In this document: in pieces, positions 7,143-10,928 of the stretch
Layout of the letters: every line of letters starts with the position of its first letter
How positions within the stretch are numbered: the first letter of the stretch is position 1
Translations under genes and position numbers: made by a program
Notes under the pieces: generated by a model
Told to the model about the DNA's origin: nothing
The model's input: the letters and a program-made list of their open reading frames with translations, nothing else
Database searches by the model: none
NCBI GenBank assembly: GCA_031273485.1
Contig: JAISRS010000221.1
Location: 1 to 10,928, forward strand
Reading direction: 5' to 3'
DNA: 10,928 bases
From: Prevotellaceae bacterium
GTDB lineage: Bacteria; Bacteroidota; Bacteroidia; Bacteroidales; UBA932

Positions 7143-7230
7143 TTATTTTAACATGCCTACTCTTTTCGGGATTTTCGGCTTGTTCCCTTTATTGTCATTT
7201 AGGTTGCCCGCTATTCGGACTCCACCGTAT
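7080..7230 (-). repeat. Leader element, two degenerate copies (before FGE A)
   Basis: Read on the minus strand, the gap holds two diverged copies of the roughly 100-bp leader element seen better at 9090-9260 and 10102-10196. The upstream copy starts GTGGAGTCCGAATAGC (7225 downward) and includes CCCGAAAAGAGTAGGC. The downstream copy has ATAAAAACGGG and CAAGTAGGCAAAGAT. These match the shared blocks GTGGAG-YCGGAA, CTATAAAAACGGG, CCCGAAAAGCC and GAGTAGGGAAGATTTT. The copies are weak individually; their order and position before the gene make the assignment. Confidence 0.5.
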
Positions 7231-7256
7231 TTTTGATTGGCAGATAAAACCTCGTC

Positions 7257-9071
7257 CTAATGATAGAATTTCAATTTCCATAAACATCCTTCGATAGCCT
7301 TATAAGGCGAAAGACTCCATCTCCATCTCTCACTCTCCAAATATTCTTCTTCATAATTTATTTTAAAAGTCTTCCGGAAATATTTATCATTCTCCGGAAA
7401 ATTTACACGCGGCGAAGCCTCAACCCAATCCATGCACTCTGAAATTAGATCTCCTTGAAAGAATAAAATATCATTACTATAGTGACTTATTACTCTCATT
7501 CGTGTTTTCAGTCTAATCTCATTAGACAGATTCAGCGGTGTTACAACTTCAACTACAAGAAAGTAGCCATAGTCATAGTGATCTGTATTATACTGATACT
7601 CATACTGACCCTTATAGAGACCATAAAGTATGTCGCCCTGTTTCAAAGCCCGAAACTTTGCCCATATTTCAGCAATTCTTCGCTCTTTCTCTTCTCTTTT
7701 TTCCTTTTCTGCTAACTTTGAATAATACTCATAATGGTCGTTTGCCTTTGCCAATAAATCTTCTTTATCCGGCGATCCGGTATAATTATCAATAAACTGT
7801 TTTATCTTCTGAGTTGATTTACTTGCAATTGCTTCCGCAAAATCTTCCTGTATATACTTTTCGTGCATAGCGTTCAACGAGGCATAAGTTTTAGAGTCAA
7901 GATTGGAGAAAAGTTTTAGAACCTGGTGTATTTCATGTCTTTCCAGTTTAACTTCCTTAAGAATATTATGCATATTGTTTTCATTGAGTTGTCCAAAGCA
8001 TTGTTCGAGTTTTTTAAGGTCTTCAAAATTCTTTACCGCACTCATGCTAACAATATAAGTACCAACTAAATTTATATCAATATCAGGGTATTTTTTATGG
8101 AAATCACAAAATCCATTCAATGTGGCAGTCTGTACCAGAATGTTATGTTTAAGGTCTTGTGATTTTATGTTATCCGGAAACATTTCCAGTATAGAGGCGT
8201 ATGGAATTTTTGATTTTATTAAATTTTCAATGATAATAACTTCTTTTTTTGAACGAACCTCAGGCGTCATATTTTTAGTAAAATAAGCCAGATATGTTTT
8301 TGCCGAATTTAAATCCCGTATCAGGTTCAATGCCTGTGCTTCTGCCTGTGCGTATAATTCCGGATATTTATTTGCACTCTCAATACATTGTTCAACTGTA
8401 TTGCTTAGCTCCATATATTTTGCTTTTATTTTGTCGGATTGTGCAGTTCGCGGATAAAGCGATAATAAAGCGGGCAGATCTTCTCTGGGTGCCTGTTCTA
8501 TGGCTTGCAAAATAATATCTTCAAACCTGTTACTGTTCGGAAATGTTTTTTTAAAATCTCGAACATCCACAATACTCTTTACAATATAACGACTTTCTAC
8601 GGCAGGGTCAATAAACGAAAAAGAGGACATATTATGCATATTTAACAGTTTCATTCTTTGATACGACTTCTTTCTCATCCATTTTTCCCATTTTTTTTCA
8701 TCGGTTATGTAAGTAATTTTCCCATCTCCTGCGATCTTGTTTATAATTATACCCATAGTAACGCCGCCGGCTAAACCCAATAAACCGCCAACAACCGGTA
8801 AATTTTGTTTCTCTCCTGTTTCGCTATTGGTTGCCTGAATAAAATTTGCTTTGTATCCGCCATAAGTTCCTGCCCCTGCTACACCAACAAGACACATTTT
8901 CCCAAATACCGTGGACTTTCTTTGATAGTGAGCATTTGTTACTGTAACTCTTGTATTATAATCCGGTTTGGATATCGAACCAATAGCTTTACTACTGTAG
9001 CAACTCTGTAACAGGACTACTGCTATCAAAAGTCCAATTAAAACTTTAAAAAATAAATGTATTTTTTCCAT
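7257..9071 (-). CDS. 604-aa lipoprotein of unknown function
   Basis: I do not recognise a family. The N-terminus has a lipoprotein signal: a hydrophobic core VLIGLLIAVVLLQSC with lipobox LQSC and lipidated C24. Two glycine-rich hydrophobic stretches follow (about 60-75, MCLVGVAGAGTYGG; about 92-115, PVVGGLLGLAGGVTMGI), like a glycine-zipper membrane hairpin. Residues about 155-445 are mostly helical with loosely repeating FxxxYP-type units (FKKTFPNSN, LLSLYPRTA, CIESANKYPEL, FHKKYPDIDI), suggesting a helical-repeat scaffold. A charged helix (about 449-469, EKEKREEKERRIAEIW) leads to a 135-residue C-terminal region rich in Tyr/Trp and probable beta strands. The stop is TAG. It sits between two FGE-like genes on the same strand and has the same leader elements upstream, so it may be co-expressed with them at the cell envelope. 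A function cannot be assigned. Confidence 0.85.
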   Translation of the reverse strand: MEKIHLFFKVLIGLLIAVVLLQSCYSSKAIGSISKPDYNTRVTVTNAHYQRKSTVFGKMCLVGVAGAGTYGGYKANFIQATNSETGEKQNLPVVGGLLGLAGGVTMGIIINKIAGDGKITYITDEKKWEKWMRKKSYQRMKLLNMHNMSSFSFIDPAVESRYIVKSIVDVRDFKKTFPNSNRFEDIILQAIEQAPREDLPALLSLYPRTAQSDKIKAKYMELSNTVEQCIESANKYPELYAQAEAQALNLIRDLNSAKTYLAYFTKNMTPEVRSKKEVIIIENLIKSKIPYASILEMFPDNIKSQDLKHNILVQTATLNGFCDFHKKYPDIDINLVGTYIVSMSAVKNFEDLKKLEQCFGQLNENNMHNILKEVKLERHEIHQVLKLFSNLDSKTYASLNAMHEKYIQEDFAEAIASKSTQKIKQFIDNYTGSPDKEDLLAKANDHYEYYSKLAEKEKREEKERRIAEIWAKFRALKQGDILYGLYKGQYEYQYNTDHYDYGYFLVVEVVTPLNLSNEIRLKTRMRVISHYSNDILFFQGDLISECMDWVEASPRVNFPENDKYFRKTFKINYEEEYLESERWRWSLSPYKAIEGCLWKLKFYH

Positions 9072-9169
9072 AATTTTTTGTTATTAAAAATCTCTCTACT
9101 CTCAGGCTTTTCGAGTTCTGCCCCGTTTGAAATGGTTTTCAGGCTCCACTTTACATTCAACTTTTTCAT
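9038..9169 (-). CDS. Candidate 43-aa leader ORF overlapping the lipoprotein start
   Basis: ATG at 9169 to TAA at 9038-9040. The product begins MKKLNVKWSLKTISNGAELE and continues KPESREIF. It overlaps the first 34 bp of the lipoprotein gene in another frame. The start region matches the leader ORF before FGE B: 23 identical nucleotides span the start codon (9162-9184 against 10189-10211), then an MKxxNxxWS pattern, then TI and a later SR. This could be a translated leader peptide coupled to the next gene, or the conservation may act at the RNA or DNA level. The last residues in the overlap are probably not constrained. Confidence 0.35.
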   Translation of the reverse strand: MKKLNVKWSLKTISNGAELEKPESREIFNNKKLWKKYIYFLKF

Positions 9170-9260
9170 TTTCTTTATTCTTTTAAAATCTTCCCTACTC
9201 GTAAGGCTTTTCGGGTTCCGCCTCCGGTTTTATAGTGCTTTCCGGTCTCCACTGTTTGTT
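9090..9260 (-). repeat. Leader element, tandem pair (before the lipoprotein gene)
   Basis: On the minus strand two copies follow each other with a 103-bp period, measured between the GTGGAG starts at 9252 and 9149. Shared blocks are GTGGAG, an ACCGGAAA-like stretch, an ACTATAAAAC or ATTTCAAAC block, GGGGCAGAAC or GAGGCGGAAC, the strong block CGAAAAGCCT, GAGTAG, AGATTTT, and in the spacer AAGAATAAAGAAAATGAAAAA. The upstream copy has no usable start codon (TAA precedes its WRPESTIKP frame), while the downstream copy carries the 43-aa ORF. The 271-bp gap 9072-9342 is accounted for by this pair plus the hairpin cassette. Confidence 0.7.
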
Positions 9261-9272
9261 TTATTCTCTTTC

Positions 9273-9354
9273 CTTTGTTTTGCCTTTCACTCCGTTCGTC
9301 CCTCACTCCGCTTTGGGCAAAACAACCCTGTCTCTCCCTGCTTTATTTTGAACT
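9273..9354 (-). repeat. 82-bp duplicated 3' cassette, copy 2
   Basis: The partner of 6302-6383: ungapped, eight mismatches by my count. It spans the hairpin, the conserved loop, the stop and the last codons of FGE B (SSK-stop). Identity here exceeds that of the coding sequences just inside it, where only the encoded framework (VRVP, PD, GFRL) is kept. Confidence 0.85.
9275..9325. terminator. Long hairpin after FGE B (copy 2)
   Basis: TTGTTTTGCC (9275-9284) and GGCAAAACAA (9316-9325) form perfect 10-bp arms around a 31-nt loop, the same loop length as the copy at 6302-6356. It lies 17 bp past the FGE B stop on the minus strand. It separates FGE B from the lipoprotein gene and could be a terminator or attenuator. 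No long T tract follows. Confidence 0.6.
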
Positions 9355-10083
9355 GCGGGCAAGGCGGAAGCCGCGGATGCTGAACCGGGTGTCGGGCGAG
9401 TAGTTGAGGCGAATGGGAACACGCACGCGCCGCGCGAAGTTGATCCAGCTACCGCCACGATTCACGCGGTAAGAAGCCGAAGCAGGTCATTTCGGATTGG
9501 TTTGCGCTTCGCTATTATATGCTCCATACCAATCGTTACACCACTCATATACATTGCCGCTCATATCGTAAATACCCAATTCGTTTGCTTTTTTTGTCCC
9601 TGCCGGATGCGTTTCGTTTCCTGAATTGCCATAATACCACGCCACCTCGTCCACACTGTTACTGCCACTATACTTGTATCCCCGGCTTTGGGCACCGCCG
9701 CGGGCAGCATACTCCCACTCTGCCTCTGTGGGCAGACGGTAGTTAAGTCCTGTCTTGGCATTGAGTTTCTTGATAAATTCCTGGATATCGTTCCAACTTA
9801 CCCCTTCTACCGGACAATTGTCGCAGCCGTTAAACTTGCTCGGATTGTTACCCGTTACCGCTTTCCACTGCGCCTGCGTTACTTCGTATTTACCGATGTA
9901 GAAATCGCTCAATGTTACTTTGTGTGCAGGCTCTTCATTATCAAAACAATCGTCGCCCTGCTCAGCAGTACAGCCCATGGTAAAAGTGCCTCCTTTTACG
10001 AATACCATCTCTATATCAGGAATGGTTTGTGCGTAACTTTGTAAGCAAAATACGCTTGCAACTAAAACTAAAACTCTTTTCAT
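9343..10083 (-). pseudogene. Secreted FGE/SUMF1-domain protein B, interrupted by an in-frame TGA
   Basis: A paralogue of FGE A. From ATG 10083 the frame reads a signal peptide (SYA before Q19, Q-rule), VFVKGGTFTMGC, FYIGKYEVTQAQW, GCDNCPVEGVSWND, YRLPTEAEWEYAARGG and YDMSGNVYEWCNDWYG. It then stops at TGA 9487-9489 after EAQTNPK (198 residues). Past the TGA the same frame continues for 47 codons as PASASYRVNRGGSW, VRVP, PDTR and GFRLARSSK, to TAA 9343-9345, which is exactly the missing C-terminus. The family usually has Gly at this place (NPxGPxSG), so GGA to TGA by one base change fits. The C-terminal piece is much more G+C rich than the rest. It may be a nonsense mutant, a sequencing error or a readthrough product. 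A truncated protein would lack the core strand RGGSW and probably not fold. The FGE catalytic Cys pair is absent here too. Confidence 0.85.
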
Positions 10084-10196
10084 TTTTCTTCTTTTTTAAT
10101 TATGTTTAAAATAATTCCCCTGCTCTTGCGGCTTTGCAGGTCTTGCCCCGTTTTTATAGTGGTCTCCGAACTCCACATTAGATTAAAATTTTTCAT
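10080..10196 (-). CDS. Candidate 38-aa leader ORF coupled to FGE B
   Basis: ATG at 10196 to TGA at 10080-10082. The product begins MKNFNLMWSSETTIKTGQDL and continues QSRKSRGIILN, ending in a lysine/glutamate run. Its stop overlaps the FGE B start as ATGA, the classic arrangement for translational coupling. The purine-rich AAAAAAGAAGAAAA at its end would serve as the ribosome-binding region for FGE B. The N-terminus matches the leader ORF before the lipoprotein gene (MKxxNxxWS). Whether the peptide itself matters is unknown. Confidence 0.45.
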   Translation of the reverse strand: MKNFNLMWSSETTIKTGQDLQSRKSRGIILNIIKKEEK

Positions 10197-10260
10197 TTTC
10201 TTTATTCTTTTTACGTTTAAAATAATCTGTTCTGTTCATCAGGCTCTTCTTATTGCTCGC
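10102..10260 (-). repeat. Leader element, one good and one remnant copy (before FGE B)
   Basis: On the minus strand the good copy starts GTGGAGTTCGGAGACC (10176 downward) and continues CACTATAAAAACGGGG, CCTGCAAAGCCGCAAGAGCAGGGG and ATTATTTTAAAC. A remnant just upstream (about 10215-10260) reads AAGAAGAGCCTGATGAACAG then ATTATTTTAAACG. CCTGC...GCAGG can pair as a 5-bp stem in the good copy. The rest of the 376-bp gap, 10261-10459, is AT-rich and I see nothing definite in it; in particular, no TAnnTTTG element on the minus strand. Confidence 0.6.
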
Positions 10261-10459
10261 TTACTCTTGAATATTGATTATTGCCGGTTATTTTCATTTA
10301 TCCATGTATCCTCTTTTATTATCGAAAAGCACTCATCTTACTAATGGATTTTCATTTGTTCTATATACCTGTTGCAGTTCTTTTGCAAAATCCTTATTAA
10401 AATATCCTCCATCGTTATTTATGTACATTGCACATAAGAAAAGTGGACTTTGAGAAAAA

Positions 10460-10928
10460 TCAATAATATACATCCTGAAAATCATCCCAATCTTGTTGAG
10501 TAATCATTTCTTGCCGAAATTGTATGTATGCTCTGTAAACCAAAAAAAGTACCCTTTCGGAATGAACTATTCCATTCAGCAATCGGTTATATTTCGAGAT
10601 ATCGCGACTATCGTAGGAACGACCGAGAGACATGATAGAATCATATAATTCGGGAATACTTGCCCACGTAAAACCAACAGAATCGCCAGATACATTTTTT
10701 AAAATCATATCTGCTTTTTGTTTGGCATCTATATCGTTAGCCTTATCAAAATATAAGGCGGAAAGCAGATAATTTGTTTCAGGGTTAATGGCGCCTGCAT
10801 ATATTTCGTCATCTAAATTCAACAACATGTTATGTACCGTAGCTCTGTTCGATTTACGATGATAGTCGTTTGCTCTGCCATATACAATAAGCGCCACAAA
10901 TGCCGACATCATTGTCAAGAACATGATA
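10460..10928 (-). CDS. Membrane-anchored protein of unknown function (partial)
   Basis: The frame is open to the right edge and ends at TGA 10460-10462. A possible start is ATG 10922-10924 (154 residues), but the codon before it is also open, so the gene may begin outside the window. The visible N-terminus is a single hydrophobic helix (FLTMMSAFVALIVYG) followed by a charged region and a soluble part with no repeat: NLDDEIYAGAINPETNYLL, TWASIPELYDSIMSLG, YRAYIQFRQEM. The topology suggests a single-pass inner-membrane protein with most of the chain on one side. I do not recognise a family. It is upstream of, and co-directional with, FGE B, with 376 bp between them, so a shared transcript is possible but not shown. 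Confidence 0.7.
   Translation of the reverse strand, partial: IMFLTMMSAFVALIVYGRANDYHRKSNRATVHNMLLNLDDEIYAGAINPETNYLLSALYFDKANDIDAKQKADMILKNVSGDSVGFTWASIPELYDSIMSLGRSYDSRDISKYNRLLNGIVHSERVLFLVYRAYIQFRQEMITQQDWDDFQDVYY

Noticed and set aside
9343..10083. UGA read as glycine throughout the genome (code 25)
   Set aside because: TGA serves as the end of at least two other genes here (OmpA-like at 6161-6163 and the partial gene at 10460-10462), and promoter and signal-peptide features point to Bacteroidota, which use the standard bacterial code.
7071..10459. A DGR template repeat or reverse transcriptase inside the window
   Set aside because: I looked through the minus-strand gaps by eye for an adenine-rich near-copy of the FGE tails and for a short RT gene; there is none. 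Any such element would have to be elsewhere in the genome.

Overview
The window looks like chromosomal DNA from a member of the Bacteroidota, probably Bacteroidales. The evidence is a TAnnTTTG-type -7 promoter element before two genes, signal peptides that end A|Q (the Bacteroidetes 'Q-rule'), weak Shine-Dalgarno sequences, a thrombospondin-3/OmpA-like cell-surface protein, and two paralogous formylglycine-generating-enzyme-like (FGE/SUMF1) secreted proteins. No rRNA, tRNA, CRISPR array, transposase or phage gene is visible.

Left half, plus strand. The 3' end of an unidentified gene (to 109) is followed by about 340 bp of low-complexity DNA. This holds a perfectly phased array of 22 heptamers (113-266) and then a looser AATTCG-rich array in the opposite orientation, punctuated by two short hairpins. 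Next come sbcC (454-3534, the SMC-like ATPase of the SbcCD nuclease), rlmD (3617-5014, 23S rRNA uracil-C5 methyltransferase, with a recognisable promoter), and a secreted thrombospondin-3/coiled-coil/OmpA-like protein (5063-6163).

Right half, minus strand, convergent with the left. In transcription order these are: a partial membrane-anchored protein of unknown function (10928-10460); an FGE-like gene B interrupted by an in-frame TGA (10083-9343); a 604-aa lipoprotein of unknown function (9071-7257); and an intact FGE-like gene A (7070-6372). These genes are separated by unusually regular 186-376 bp gaps. Each gap before FGE B, the lipoprotein and FGE A carries one or two degenerate copies of a roughly 100-bp leader element that includes a short ORF. 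One of these ORFs overlaps the FGE B start by ATGA. Both FGE-like genes share an 82-bp, ungapped, about 90% identical 3' segment that covers their last codons, the stop and a long hairpin. Their neighbouring C-terminal codons are strongly diverged.

The most interesting part is this minus-strand block. It combines a C-type-lectin-fold FGE-like C-terminus that is hypervariable between paralogues, a conserved downstream hairpin cassette, and repeated short-ORF leaders. This resembles the target side of a diversity-generating retroelement or a cassette-exchange family. No reverse transcriptase or template repeat is in the window, so this remains a hypothesis.
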